Assembly (NCBI GenBank): GCA_963760125.1
Contig: CAVXBV010000014.1
Location: 62,001 to 126,000 of the forward strand
Direction of reading: 5' to 3'
DNA length: 64,000 nucleotides
Source of the DNA: RYN-111 sp963760125
GTDB taxonomy: Bacteria > Actinomycetota > Actinomycetes > Mycobacteriales > SCTD01
Shown here: positions 23,894 to 33,591 of the stretch, one piece after another
How the letters are laid out: each line of letters begins with the position of its first letter
How positions within the stretch are numbered: position 1 is the stretch's first letter
Position numbers and translations under genes: made by a program
The notes under the pieces: generated by a model
What the model was told of the DNA's origin: nothing
The model's database searches: none
The model's input: only the letters and a program-made list of their open reading frames with translations

Positions 23894-26553
23894 GTCGCGG
23901 TGGCGACCCGGCCGACGAGGTGCTCGGCGGCCTGCAGCGCGGCGCTGATGCCGGCGGGGTTGGTGCCGCCGCCCTGCGCGACGTCGTCCTTGCCGCCGCC
24001 CTTGCCGTCGATGGCGGGGGCCGCGGCGCGCAGCAGGTCGTTCGCGGACAGCCCGCGCGCCCGGCCGGCGTCGTTCACGGCAGCGACGAGCGTGACGCGG
24101 TCTCCCCCGGCGGCCACGACGACCGCGCCGGGACCGGACAGCCGGCCGCGGATGTCGAGCGCGAGCCCACGGACCAGGTCACCGGGGGTCCCCGCGGGCG
24201 CCTCGACGCCCACGAACTGCAGCCCGAAGACGTCCTGAGCCGCGCCCGCGAACTCGCCCGCCTGCTGCAGGACCGCACCCGCGCGCAGCGCGGCGAGCTC
24301 CTTCTCGGTGTCGCGGAGCTTGTCGACAATCGCCTGCACCCGCTCCGGGACCTCCTCGGTGGGCACCTTGAAGGTGCTCGCCAGCCCGGCCAGCAGCACG
24401 TGCTCCTTGGCCAGGAAGGAGTAGGCGTCCATCCCGACCAGGCCCTCGACCCGGCGTACGCCGGAACCGATCGAGCTCTCCGACAGCAGCGTGATCATGC
24501 CCAGCTGGCCCGAGCGCGCCGCGTGGGTGCCGCCGCACAGCTCGCGGGCGTAGTCGCCGACCTCGACGACGCGCACGCTCTCGCCGTACTTCTCCCCGAA
24601 CAGGGCCATCGCGCCCATCCGGCGGGCCTCGTCCTGCGTCGTGACGAACGCCCGGACCTCGAGGTCGGCGAGCGCGATCTCGTTGATCTGCTGCTCGACG
24701 TCGCGCAGGGCGCTGACCGGCACCGCGCCGGGGTTGCTGAAGTCGAAGCGGAAGTGCCCCGGGCGGTTCTCCGACCCCGCCTGGGTGGCCTGCTCACCGA
24801 GGGCGTTGCGCAGCGCCTGGTGCACCAGGTGGGTGGCGGTGTGGGCGCGGCTGATCGCGCGGCGCCGGGCGATGTCGACCTGCGCCTGCGCGGTGGAACC
24901 GACGGTGACCTCGCCGGACACGACCCGCGCCTTGTGCACGACGAGCTCCGGCAGCGAGCGCTGGACGTCCGTGACCTCGACGACCGCACCGTTGGCCAGC
25001 ACGATCCGGCCCTGGTCGGCCAGCTGGCCGCCGCCCTCGGCGTAGAACGGCGTGCGGTCCAGGACGAGCTCGACCGTGGAGCCCTCGCCGGCCGCGCCCG
25101 CGCTGATGCCGTCGACGAGCAGCCCACGGACCACGGTCTCCGAGACGACCTCGGCGTAGCCGGTGAACGCCGTCGCCCCGGCCTCGTCGAGCAGCCCGCG
25201 GTAGGCGCTGACGTCGACGTGGCCGGTCTTCTTGGCCTTGCTGTCGGCCTTCGCCCGCTGCCGCTGCTCGTCCATGAGCGACCGGAAGCCCTGCTCGTCG
25301 ACCGACAGGCCGGCCTCGGCCGCCATCTCGAGGGTGAGGTCGATCGGGAAGCCGTGGGTGTCGTGCAGCGCGAACGCCTGGCCGCCGCTGAGCACGCCGC
25401 CGGCGGCCTTCGCGCCCGGCACCGCGCTCGCGAACAGGGACTCGCCGCGGCTGATCGTCTCGAGGAAGGAGCCCTCCTCGTTCTGCGCGACGGAGTGGAT
25501 GCGACCGGCGTCGGTGACGAGCTCGGCGTACTGCGGGCCCATCGCGGCGATGGTCGCGTCGACGAGCTCCTTCATCACCGGGTCGGAGGCGCCGAGCAGT
25601 CGCATCGCCCGGACGGCGCGGCGCACGATGCGGCGCAGGACGTACCCGCGCCCCTCGTTGCCCGGGGTGATGCCGTCGCCGATCATCATCACGGCGGTGC
25701 GGACGTGGTCGGCCACGACGCGCAGGCGGACGTCGGCGGCGTGGTCCCGGCCGTAGACCGCTCCGGTGAGGTCGCAGGCGCGGTCCAGGATCATCCGCGA
25801 GGTGTCGATCTCGTACAGGTTGTCGACGCCCTGCAGGAGTGCTGCGACGCGCTCGAGGCCCATCCCGGTGTCGATGTTCTGCTTCGGGAGCGGGCCGCTG
25901 ATGTCGAAGTCGACCTTGCTGCGCAGCGCGGACAGCTGGTACTGCATGAAGACGAGGTTCCAGATCTCCAGGTACCGCTCGCCGTTGACCGCGGGGCCGC
26001 CGGGAGCGCCGTACGCCTCACCGCGGTCGTAGTTGATCTCGCTGCACGGGCCGCCGGGTCCGGGGACGCCCATGTGCCAGTAGTTCTCCTCCAGCCCGAG
26101 GCGCTGGATCCGCTCCTCGGGGACGCCGACGTTGCGCCACAGCTGGTAGGCCTCGTCGTCGTCGAGGTAGACGGTCGGCCAGATCTTGGACTCCTCGAGC
26201 CCGTAGCCGCCGTCCGCGACGGGGCGCGTCACCAGGTCGTACGCGAACTCGATCGCGCCCTGCTTGAAGTAGTCCCCGAAGCTGAAGTTGCCGGCCATCT
26301 GGAAGAACGAGCCGTGCCGGGTGGTCTTGCCGACCTCGTCGATGTCGAGGGTACGGACGCACTTCTGCACGCTCGTCGCGCGGGTCCAGGGGGCCGGCTG
26401 CTCGCCCAGGAAGTACGGCTTGAACGGCACCATGCCGGCGTTGACCAGCAGCAGCGTGGGGTCGTCGGCGATCAGCGACGCGCTGGGGACGATCGTGTGG
26501 CCGTGGCGCTCGAAGTGACCCAGGAAGCGCGACCGGATCTCGTCGGACCTCAT
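23890..26553 (-). CDS. alaS: Alanyl-tRNA synthetase
   Basis: 887 residues, full length. The N-terminal class II catalytic core (MRSDEIRSRFLGHFERHGHT, KPYFLGEQPAPWTRATSVQK, MAGNFSFGDYFKQGAIEFAY) is followed by the tRNA-recognition domain. The editing domain carries zinc ligands HTATHLVHQALR and CGGTHAARSGQLG, and the C-Ala region ends in DDVAQGGGTNPAGI. The frame is intact throughout, unlike several neighbours. The start overlaps the upstream small-protein stop. Confidence 0.98.
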   Translation of the reverse strand: MRSDEIRSRFLGHFERHGHTIVPSASLIADDPTLLLVNAGMVPFKPYFLGEQPAPWTRATSVQKCVRTLDIDEVGKTTRHGSFFQMAGNFSFGDYFKQGAIEFAYDLVTRPVADGGYGLEESKIWPTVYLDDDEAYQLWRNVGVPEERIQRLGLEENYWHMGVPGPGGPCSEINYDRGEAYGAPGGPAVNGERYLEIWNLVFMQYQLSALRSKVDFDISGPLPKQNIDTGMGLERVAALLQGVDNLYEIDTSRMILDRACDLTGAVYGRDHAADVRLRVVADHVRTAVMMIGDGITPGNEGRGYVLRRIVRRAVRAMRLLGASDPVMKELVDATIAAMGPQYAELVTDAGRIHSVAQNEEGSFLETISRGESLFASAVPGAKAAGGVLSGGQAFALHDTHGFPIDLTLEMAAEAGLSVDEQGFRSLMDEQRQRAKADSKAKKTGHVDVSAYRGLLDEAGATAFTGYAEVVSETVVRGLLVDGISAGAAGEGSTVELVLDRTPFYAEGGGQLADQGRIVLANGAVVEVTDVQRSLPELVVHKARVVSGEVTVGSTAQAQVDIARRRAISRAHTATHLVHQALRNALGEQATQAGSENRPGHFRFDFSNPGAVPVSALRDVEQQINEIALADLEVRAFVTTQDEARRMGAMALFGEKYGESVRVVEVGDYARELCGGTHAARSGQLGMITLLSESSIGSGVRRVEGLVGMDAYSFLAKEHVLLAGLASTFKVPTEEVPERVQAIVDKLRDTEKELAALRAGAVLQQAGEFAGAAQDVFGLQFVGVEAPAGTPGDLVRGLALDIRGRLSGPGAVVVAAGGDRVTLVAAVNDAGRARGLSANDLLRAAAPAIDGKGGGKDDVAQGGGTNPAGISAALQAAEHLVGRVATAT

Positions 26554-26804
26554 GACCGCTGGTCGATGACGTCCGCTGAACCGTCCAGGCCGAGGCCGGT
26601 GCGCAGCTCGTCCTCGCGCTCGGCCATGCCCTCGCGGACGTTCGCGCCGAAGTCGCGGATCGCGTCGGCCAGGTTGCCCAGGCCACCGCTGATCCCGGAC
26701 TGCATCCCGGCGGGGGTGAGCTTGTTGGCCGTCGAGGTGAGCTTGCGGACGATCAGCACCCCCGCGGTCGCGCCGAGGGCGACGTAGAACAGGCGGCGGG
26801 TCAT
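26550..26804 (-). CDS. Small membrane-anchored conserved protein (DUF6167-like)
   Basis: 84 residues with one N-terminal membrane helix (MTRRLFYVALGATAGVLIVR) followed by an amphipathic helical tail (LGNLADAIRDFGANVREGMA). This small gene is regularly found between a DUF948 gene and alaS in actinobacteria. Both ends overlap neighbours by four bases. No function is known. The family number is given from memory of context and is less certain than the gene itself. Confidence 0.75.
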   Translation of the reverse strand: MTRRLFYVALGATAGVLIVRKLTSTANKLTPAGMQSGISGGLGNLADAIRDFGANVREGMAEREDELRTGLGLDGSADVIDQRS

Positions 26805-27208
26805 CGCTTCTTCTTCTCCGCCCTGATCTCGGACTTGACGCGCTTCTGGATGTCCTTGCTGGCTCGCTTGCTCGCGGCGTTGCGCACGCCGTAGGAGAAG
26901 GCCGCGACCTTGACGACCGGGCTGCCGAGCGTCGCGGCGAACAGGCTGGTCAGCGCGCTGACGTTGCTGGTGATCGACTGGACGTTCGCGGTGATGCTGT
27001 CCACCCGGACGAGCTCTTCGTTGACGTGCGTGACGCTGGTGGTCACCTCGCCCAGGAGCGGGACGGTCTTGTCCGTGATGCCCTCGACCAGCCGGGTCAG
27101 CTCGTCCACCGTGCGCGTCAGGCGCAGCACGAGGTAGACCAGCCCCAGCACGAGCAGGGCGAAGGCGATGGCGAAGATCAGCCCGACCACGTCACCGACG
27201 TCGACCAC
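26801..27208 (-). CDS. DUF948 family membrane protein
   Basis: 135 residues. An N-terminal membrane helix (VGLIFAIAFALLVLGLVYLV) is followed by heptad-like sequence with repeated Val/Thr/Ser (LGEVTTSVTHVNEELVRVDS, ANVQSITSNVSALTSLFAAT) and a highly basic end (KRVKSEIRAEKKKR). This matches DUF948 proteins. The GTG start lies directly before the rarA stop. It is probably co-transcribed with rarA, the small protein and alaS. Confidence 0.85.
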   Translation of the reverse strand: MVDVGDVVGLIFAIAFALLVLGLVYLVLRLTRTVDELTRLVEGITDKTVPLLGEVTTSVTHVNEELVRVDSITANVQSITSNVSALTSLFAATLGSPVVKVAAFSYGVRNAASKRASKDIQKRVKSEIRAEKKKR

Positions 27209-28587
27209 TTAGCTCTCCAGTTCGTTGTGGGGGGTGCTGCTGGGCGTGCACCGGGGGCGGAAGCCGCTCGCGACGTCCTCGGCGACGACCTCGCGGTCCC
27301 CGCGCAGCACCTCGCGCAGTCCCGCGAGCCGCTCCTTGACGACGCGCTCGACCCCCAGGCTGCCGGGCGAGTAGTACTCCCGTCCGACGACCGGGTCCGG
27401 CGCGTACTGCTGTGCGACGACCCGCCCAGGAACGTCGTGAGGGTAGCGGTAACCGGTGTGACCGATCTGCTGACTTCCCGCGTAGTGCGCGTCGCGCAGG
27501 TGCGGCGGGACGGTTCCGGTGAGCCCACGGCGCACGTCGGCGAGCGCCGAGTCGATCGCGGCGATCACGGCGTTCGACTTGGGCGCGAGCGCGAGGTGGA
27601 TGGTGGCCTGCGCCAGGTTGATGCGCGCCTCGGGCATCCCGATGAGCTCCAGCGCGCTCGCGGCGGCGACCGCCACCTGCAGCGCGCTCGGGTCGGCCAT
27701 CCCGACGTCCTCGCTGGCGTGGACGACGAGCCGCCGGGCGATGAAGCGGGGGTCCTCCCCCGCCTCGATCATGCGGGCCAGGTAGTGCAGGGAGGCGTCG
27801 ACGTCGGAGCCTCGGATGCTCTTGATGAAGCCGCTGATGACGTCGTAGTGCTGGTCACCGTCCCGGTCGTACCGCACGGCGACCCGGTCGACGGCCTGCT
27901 CGAGGTGCTCGAGCGTCACCCGGTCCCCGTGGGCAGCGGCCTCCAGCGCGGTGAGGGCCTTGCGCGCGTCGCCTCCCGCGAGGCGGACCAGGAAGTCGAG
28001 GGCGTCGTCGTCGATCTCCAGGTGCAGGTCGAGTGCTCAGGGCCCGGTGGACGACGGTGCGGATGTCGTCGTCGGTGAGCGGCTGCAGCGTGAGCAGCAG
28101 GCGAGCGGGACAGCAGCGGGCTGATGACGGAGAAGAACGGGTTCTCCGTCGTCGCGGCGACCAGCGTCACCCAGCGGTTCTCCACGCTCGGCAGCAGCGC
28201 GTCCTGCTGGGTCTTGGAGAAGCGGTGCACCTCGTCGACGAACAGCACCGTCTGGGTGCCGGACTCCCCCAGCGCGCGCTTGGCGTCCTCGACGACCTGC
28301 CGGACGTCCTTCACCCCGGCGGTGACGGCGCTCAGCTCGCGGAAGCGGCGCTGGGTGCTGCGGGCGATCGTCATCGCGAGGGTCGTCTTGCCGGTGCCGG
28401 GTGGCCCCCAGAGGATCACGCTGAGCGGGGCGTCGCCCTCGACCAGCCGGCGCAGCGGGGCACCGGGTCCGAGCAGGTGCTGCTGGCCCACGACGTCGTC
28501 CAGCGTCTGCGGGCGCATCCGTACAGCGAGCGGGGCCACGCGCGCGGCGGCGTCCGCCTCCAGCGCGTCGAACAGGCTCTCGCTCAC
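27209..28587 (-). CDS. rarA: Replication-associated recombination protein A (one or two frame changes)
   Basis: A AAA+ ATPase (MgsA/RarA/WRNIP1 family) acting at stalled forks. MRPQTLDDVVGQQHLLGPG, Walker A WGPPGTGKTTLA, Walker B VLFVDEVHRFSKTQQDALLP and sensor 1 AATTENPFFSVISPLLSRS are in the first frame. After disruption between about 28105 and 28030 the protein resumes as LEIDDDALDFLVRLAGGDAR, then the conserved C-terminal helical domain (YDVISGFIKSIRGSDVDASL, EDPRFIARRLVVHASEDVGM, YPHDVPGRVVAQQYAPD). GTG start at 28587. About 460 residues. Confidence 0.93.
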
Positions 28588-28720
28588 CCCCTCGACCCTA
28601 CGGCGCGCGACCCACGGCGGGGGGCCTGACAGGCACCACCGGGTGTCCGGCCGGGCCGCGGTGGTGCACCATCTAGGGCGACGCGCGTTCGGCGCGCCCG
28701 CTCTCACCGGAGTCACCCGC

Positions 28721-30971
28721 ATGCGCCGTACCGCCTTGCTCCTGCCGCTCGCACTCGCCGCCGGCGCCGCCCTCACCGCCCCGACGCACGCGGCGACCGC
28801 CACCGGGCCGTCGTTCGGGGTGCCGCGCATCGTCGACCCGATCCACGTGTACGGCGAACCGAACCTCGAGGTGAACCCGAAGACCGGCGCGATCCACGCG
28901 ACGGGTCCGCAGGGCACCGGCACGCAGCGCAGCATCTGGAACGTCAGCGTCGACGGCGGCGACAGCTACCGCATCGTGCAGAACCTCCCCGAGAACTCCG
29001 ACAAGGCCGCGGCGACCGGCTTCCTGCCGACCAAGAGCGCCCTCGGCCCGGGCGGCGGCGACACCGAGATCAAGATCAGCCAGGACGGTCGGGCGTGGTT
29101 CAACGACCTCGCCGCGCTCGCCACGTTCACCAGCGTCACCACCACCGATGACGGCGCGACCACGAGCATCGCGAACCCGCTCGCCATCCCGAAGCCGGTC
29201 GGTGACCGGCAGTGGATGGCGTTGTTCGACCCGCAGCCGAGCGACAAGACGATCAGCCCCTACACGGGCAAGGTGCCGCTGAACTACATGGAGTACGCCG
29301 ACCAGCTCAACGGCGACGACGTCGCGATGAGCACCGACGGCGTCGACTACAGCAAGAGCGCCGGGGTCTACGGCGACGACGGCGTGCACAACCCCAACCA
29401 CGGCGTCCCGCTGGTCGACCAGCACACCGGGAAGTTCCTCGGCATGACGACCGGCAAGGGCAACAACAGCCTCGCCCTGGTCGTCGGCGTGCCCGCCGCG
29501 GACGGCACCTTGACCTACCACTACAACGACATGGTCTCCGGCCTGATCGGCGACCCGCAGACACTGTTCCCCGTCCTCGCGCAGGACGGCGCGCGCAACC
29601 TGTACGCCGTCTGGGTCGAGGACAAGACCTACAACGTCTTCTACAGCTGGGCCGCCCCGGGCGCCGACAACGAGTGGAAGACCTGGTCGGCCCCACGTCA
29701 GATCAGCAAGCCGCCGGCCAACGTGAACGTCTTCCCGTGGGTCGCCGCCGGCAAGGCCCCCGGCGTGATGGACGTCGCGTGGTACGGCACCAAGAGCACC
29801 CTGAAGGAGCTCGGCAGCACCGGCCCGAGCGCCAAGAAGGACCAGACCTGGCAGCTGTTCTTCTCCCAGGTGACCAACGCCGCCTCGACCAAGCCGGTCG
29901 TCAACCAGGTCATCGCGGCACCGCACCCCATGCACTACAACGACATCTGCCTGCTCGGCACCGCTGTGCATCAGCGGCGCCGGCAACCGCAACCAGGCCG
30001 ACTTCTTCAAGATGGTCATCGACCCGCGCAACGGCCGGGCGCGCATCATCTACACCGACTCCAGCAACCGCCTCTCGCAGGCCAACGGCACCGACACCGC
30101 GGCCGACCACCAGGGCGCTGCCCTCGACACGATCGTCACCCAGAACACCGGCGTGAGCGCCTTGACGGGCAAGCCGCTGACGCCGTACGAGTCGACCGCG
30201 CCGATCAGCGGCATCACCGATCCGGCCGGCGACGCGCTGTTCAAGCCGCTCGGCGGCACGAAGGTCCCCGGCGCCGACATCTTGTCGGTCTCGGTCGAGA
30301 AGGCCGGCGCCGACATCCGCTTCAAGGTGAAGCTGGCCGCCCCGCTGTCCGGCGCGGCGGTCGCAGCGGGGACGGCTGCCGCTCAGCTGGTCGTGCGCTG
30401 GCAGATGGGCGACGTGCTCTACTTCGCGGCCGCCGAGTCGAACCCGCTCGGTGTCGAGAGCTTCTACGGCGGCAAGACCGACGCCGTCGACCTCTGCTCG
30501 GTGTCGGGCTGCAAGCCCAACTACCTGACCTACAACGCGGCCCCGAACAAGGGCGTCGTGAGCGGCACCGGCTCCTCGGACGGCGGGACCTACGTCATCA
30601 ACGTGCCGCTCAGCGCCGTCGGCAGCCCGACCGACAAGAGCCTGCTCGAGTCCGTCATGGGCTTCGTCGTCGCGAGCCCGGGACCGGGGGCCGTGCCGCA
30701 GAACAACGGCACCGACTTCCTCGACATCGCGCCGTTGCAGCTCGAGGGGACCAAGACGTTCAACGCCCGCTTCGGCGCGGCCGCGGCGTCCGGTCCGGCT
30801 GCCCCGCTCAAGCCCGAGACGCCGGCCGTCCCGCCGACGACGCCGACCACGCCGACCACGGGCGGCGGCGGGCTGGCCGCGACCGGGCTCACCACGGGGG
30901 TCCCGATCGCGGCCGTCGTGCTCCTGCTGGCCGGTCTCGCCGTACGGCGCAAGCGGTCCCACCTCGGGTGA
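28721..30971 (+). CDS. Secreted BNR-repeat protein with LAxTG sortase-type C-terminus (one frame change)
   Basis: A signal peptide (MRRTALLLPLALAAGAALTA, cleavage near THA-A) is followed by a beta-propeller-like region with Asp-box/BNR-type elements (SVDGGDSY, SQDGRAWF) and WMALFDPQPSDKTISPYTG. The second half is a beta-sandwich-like part. After a Pro/Thr linker (PAVPPTTPTTPTTGGGG) the C-terminus is LAATG, a membrane helix (VPIAAVVLLLAGLAV) and a basic tail RRKRSHLG. LAxTG is the recognition site of class E sortases in actinobacteria, so wall attachment is expected. An extra base near 29965 shifts the frame between CLLGTA and CISGAGNRNQADFF. About 750 residues. A CGGAG site nine bases before the ATG sets the start. 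Sialidase-like activity is not shown. Confidence 0.85.
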
Positions 30972-31709
30972 GCCTGACCGTCCTGACGTCGGCGGCGGAG
31001 GTCCTGCTCGCCACCGAGCCACGACCCGTACGCCCGCGGCCGCCTGCGCCACCCGAACGTCAGCGGCTGGGCCGGGCACGGCGCGGTGGCCTGGCGCGCG
31101 ACCGACGTCGAGGAGCGGGTGCCCTACCTGATGACCCTCGGGTCCCCGCACGCCGTGGCGCTGCTGGTGGAGGCGCTGCTGCCTGAGCTGCGCGACGGCA
31201 CCCGGGTCACGCTCCCCCGCGGGACGGCCCCGCTGCTGCCGGCGTGGGTGGCGCTCGACGGCACCCACTGGGACTTCCGCTGGCTCGACGCCCCTCCTCC
31301 GGCGCAGTCCGGTGAGCACGAGGTCGTCGAGGTCGACGGGGCCGTCGTGGCGGACCTGCTGGCGGTGGCGTCGCCGACCGCGAGCGCCCAGCCGGGAGAC
31401 CCGGGCGTGCGTCGCTGGGTCGCCGTGCTGGACGGCGGGGTCGCGGTCGCCTGCGCCGCCGACACCTCCGCCGCCACCGGCGTGGGGCACCTGTCCTCGA
31501 TCGCCGTCCACCCGTCGGTGCGCGGCCGCGGTCTCGGGTCCGCCGTGACGGCCGGGCTGATGCGGCGGATGTTCAGCGAGGGCTGCGACCTGGTCACCCT
31601 CGGGATGTACGCCGACAACAGCCCCGGGCGGGCGCTGTACGACCACCTGGGCATGAAGGACGAGCACCGCTGGACCAGCGGCCCCCTCCAGGTCAGGAGC
31701 CGCTGGTAG
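30968..31709 (+). CDS. GNAT-family N-acetyltransferase (one frame change)
   Basis: A GTG at 30968 overlaps the stop of the BNR protein (GTGA), so the two are coupled. The N-terminal part LTVLTSAAEVLLATEP is followed, after an indel near 31020, by HDPYARGRLRHPNVSGWAGH and VPYLMTLGSPHAVALLVEAL. The C-terminal GNAT core has ATGVGHLSSIAVHPSVRGRG with the acetyl-CoA pyrophosphate-binding RGRGLG, then LVTLGMYADNSPGRALYDHL. About 247 residues. The substrate is unknown. Confidence 0.87.
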
Positions 31710-31717
31710 CCCCCTTG

Positions 31718-31824
31718 CGTCCTCAGAAGTGCAGGTGCGCTGCGCTCAGCTGTGATGACGTAAGCGTCAGGGAGGGCCGTACGTCCTCAGAAGTGCAGGT
31801 GCGCTGCGCTCGGCTGTGATGACG
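31718..31824. repeat. Two 43-base direct repeats between convergent genes
   Basis: The segment beginning CGTCCTCAGAAGTGCAGG and ending CTGTGATGACG occurs at 31718-31760 and again at 31782-31824, with one mismatch and a period of 64 bases. It lies between the 3' ends of the GNAT gene and aspS. The second copy ends seven bases before the aspS stop complement. No clear hairpin with a T-run is seen. Confidence 0.8.
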
Positions 31825-31830
31825 CAGGGG

Positions 31831-33591
31831 TCAGGGGGTGGGGTCCTCGTCGGGCTCGGCGTCGACGCCGGCCTCGGCGCGCTGCTGGGCGGTGATCGGC
31901 GCCGGTGCGGCCGTCAGCGGGTCGTAGCCGCCGCCGCTCTTGGGGAACGCGATGACGTCGCGGATCGACGGCGCACCGGACAGCAGCGCGCAGATGCGGT
32001 CCCAGCCGAACGCGATCCCGCCGTGCGGCGGGGCGCCGAAGGAGAACGCCTCGAGCAGGAAGCCGAACTTCTCCTGCGCGTCCTGCTCCGTCACGCCCAT
32101 GACGGCGAAGACCCGCTCCTGGACGTCGCGACGGTGGATCCGGATCGACCCGCCGCCGATCTCGTTGCCGTTGCAGACGATGTCGTAGGCGTAGGCCAGC
32201 GCGTCGCCGGGCTCCGTGTCGAAGGTGTCCAGGAACTCCGGCTTCGGGGAGGTGAACGCGTGGTGCACGGCGGTCCATGCGCCGCCCCCGACGGCCACGT
32301 CGCCACCGGCCACGGCCACCGACGCGGGCTCGAACATCGGGGCGTCGACCACCCACACGAACGACCAGGCCGACTCGTCGATGAGGCCGAGCCGACGGCC
32401 GACCTCCACGCGCGCCGCACCGAGCAGCGCGCGCGACTCCCGGACCTCACCGGCGGCGAAGAAGACGCAGTCGCCGGGGGACGCACCGACGTGCGCGGCG
32501 AGTCCGGCGAGCTCGGTGTCGGACAGGTTCTTGGCGACCGGCCCGGTGATCGTGCCGTCCTCCTGGAACAGGACGTACGCCAGACCGCGCGCGCCTCGCT
32601 GCTTGGCCCACTCCTGCCACGCGTCGAGCTGCTTGCGCGGCTGGGACGCCCCGCCCGGCATGAGCACCGCTCCGACGTACGGCGCCTGGAAGACCCGGAA
32701 GGGCGTGTCGGCGAAGTAGTCGGTGCACTCGACCAGTGGGAGGTCGAAGCGCAGGTCGGGCTTGTCGGAGCCGTAGGTCTGCATCGCGTCGGCGTAGGTC
32801 ATGCGCGGGATGTCGCCGATCGCGTGGCCGATGAGGGCCCAGAGCGACCGCAGCACCTGCTCGGCGAGACCGATGACGTCGTCCTGGTCGACGAAGCTCA
32901 TCTCGATGTCGAGCTGGGTGAACTCCGGCTGACGGTCGGCGCGGAAGTCCTCGTCGCGGTAGCAACGAGCGATCTGGAAGTACTTCTCGGTCCCGGCGAC
33001 CATGAGCAGCTGCTTGAACAGCTGGGGCGACTGGGGCAGGGCGTACCAGGAGCCGGGACGCAGCCGCGCGGGCACCAGGAAGTCCCGCGCGCCCTCAGGC
33101 GTCGACCGGGTCAGGGTCGGGGTCTCGATCTCGAGGAACCCCTGGTCGTGCAGGACCTCGCGCGCGGCGTGGTTCACGTCCGACCGCAGCTTGAGCGCTG
33201 CCGCGGGCCCGGTGCGGCGCAGGTCGAGGTAGCGGTACTTCAGCCGCGCCTCCTCCCCCACCGCGTCGTCGAGCTGGAACGGCAGCGGGGCGGCGGCGTT
33301 GAGCACGACGAGGTCGGTGACGGCCACCTCGATGTCGCCGGTCGGCACGGCCGCGTTGGCGTTGCCCTCGGGCCGGGCCTGCACGGTTCCGGTGACCTGG
33401 ACGCAGTACTCCGCGCGCAGGTCGTGGGCGACCTCGTCATGCAGGACGATCTGGACGATGCCGGAGCGGTCGCGCAGGTCGACGAACGCGACCCCGCCGT
33501 GGTCGCGGCGACGGGCCACCCAGCCGGTCAGCGTGACGGTCTGACCGGCCTGGTCCGCGCGGAGCGTGCCGGCCTCATGGGTGCGCATCAT
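31831..33591 (-). CDS. aspS: Aspartyl-tRNA synthetase
   Basis: 586 residues. The N-terminal OB-fold anticodon domain (VTLTGWVARRRDHGGVAFVD, LRDRSGIVQIVL) is followed by the class II core with the bacterial GAD insertion. Motif 2 region ARCYRDEDFRADRQPEFTQL and motif 3 GGIAFGWDRICALLSGAPSI are present. Two ATGs in tandem (33591 and 33588) overlap the hisS stop. The frame is intact. A short acidic tail ends the protein. Confidence 0.98.
   Translation of the reverse strand: MMRTHEAGTLRADQAGQTVTLTGWVARRRDHGGVAFVDLRDRSGIVQIVLHDEVAHDLRAEYCVQVTGTVQARPEGNANAAVPTGDIEVAVTDLVVLNAAAPLPFQLDDAVGEEARLKYRYLDLRRTGPAAALKLRSDVNHAAREVLHDQGFLEIETPTLTRSTPEGARDFLVPARLRPGSWYALPQSPQLFKQLLMVAGTEKYFQIARCYRDEDFRADRQPEFTQLDIEMSFVDQDDVIGLAEQVLRSLWALIGHAIGDIPRMTYADAMQTYGSDKPDLRFDLPLVECTDYFADTPFRVFQAPYVGAVLMPGGASQPRKQLDAWQEWAKQRGARGLAYVLFQEDGTITGPVAKNLSDTELAGLAAHVGASPGDCVFFAAGEVRESRALLGAARVEVGRRLGLIDESAWSFVWVVDAPMFEPASVAVAGGDVAVGGGAWTAVHHAFTSPKPEFLDTFDTEPGDALAYAYDIVCNGNEIGGGSIRIHRRDVQERVFAVMGVTEQDAQEKFGFLLEAFSFGAPPHGGIAFGWDRICALLSGAPSIRDVIAFPKSGGGYDPLTAAPAPITAQQRAEAGVDAEPDEDPTP

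Noticed and set aside
28633..28667. GCACCACCG / CGGTGGTGC inverted repeat before the BNR gene
   Set aside because: It lies between divergent genes in the expected promoter region, with a long GC-rich loop. No known operator or riboswitch match; it could be chance in such GC-rich sequence.
29212..30156. 314-codon plus-strand frame inside the BNR gene
   Set aside because: Out-of-frame Arg/Pro-rich translation overlapping a well-supported secreted protein.
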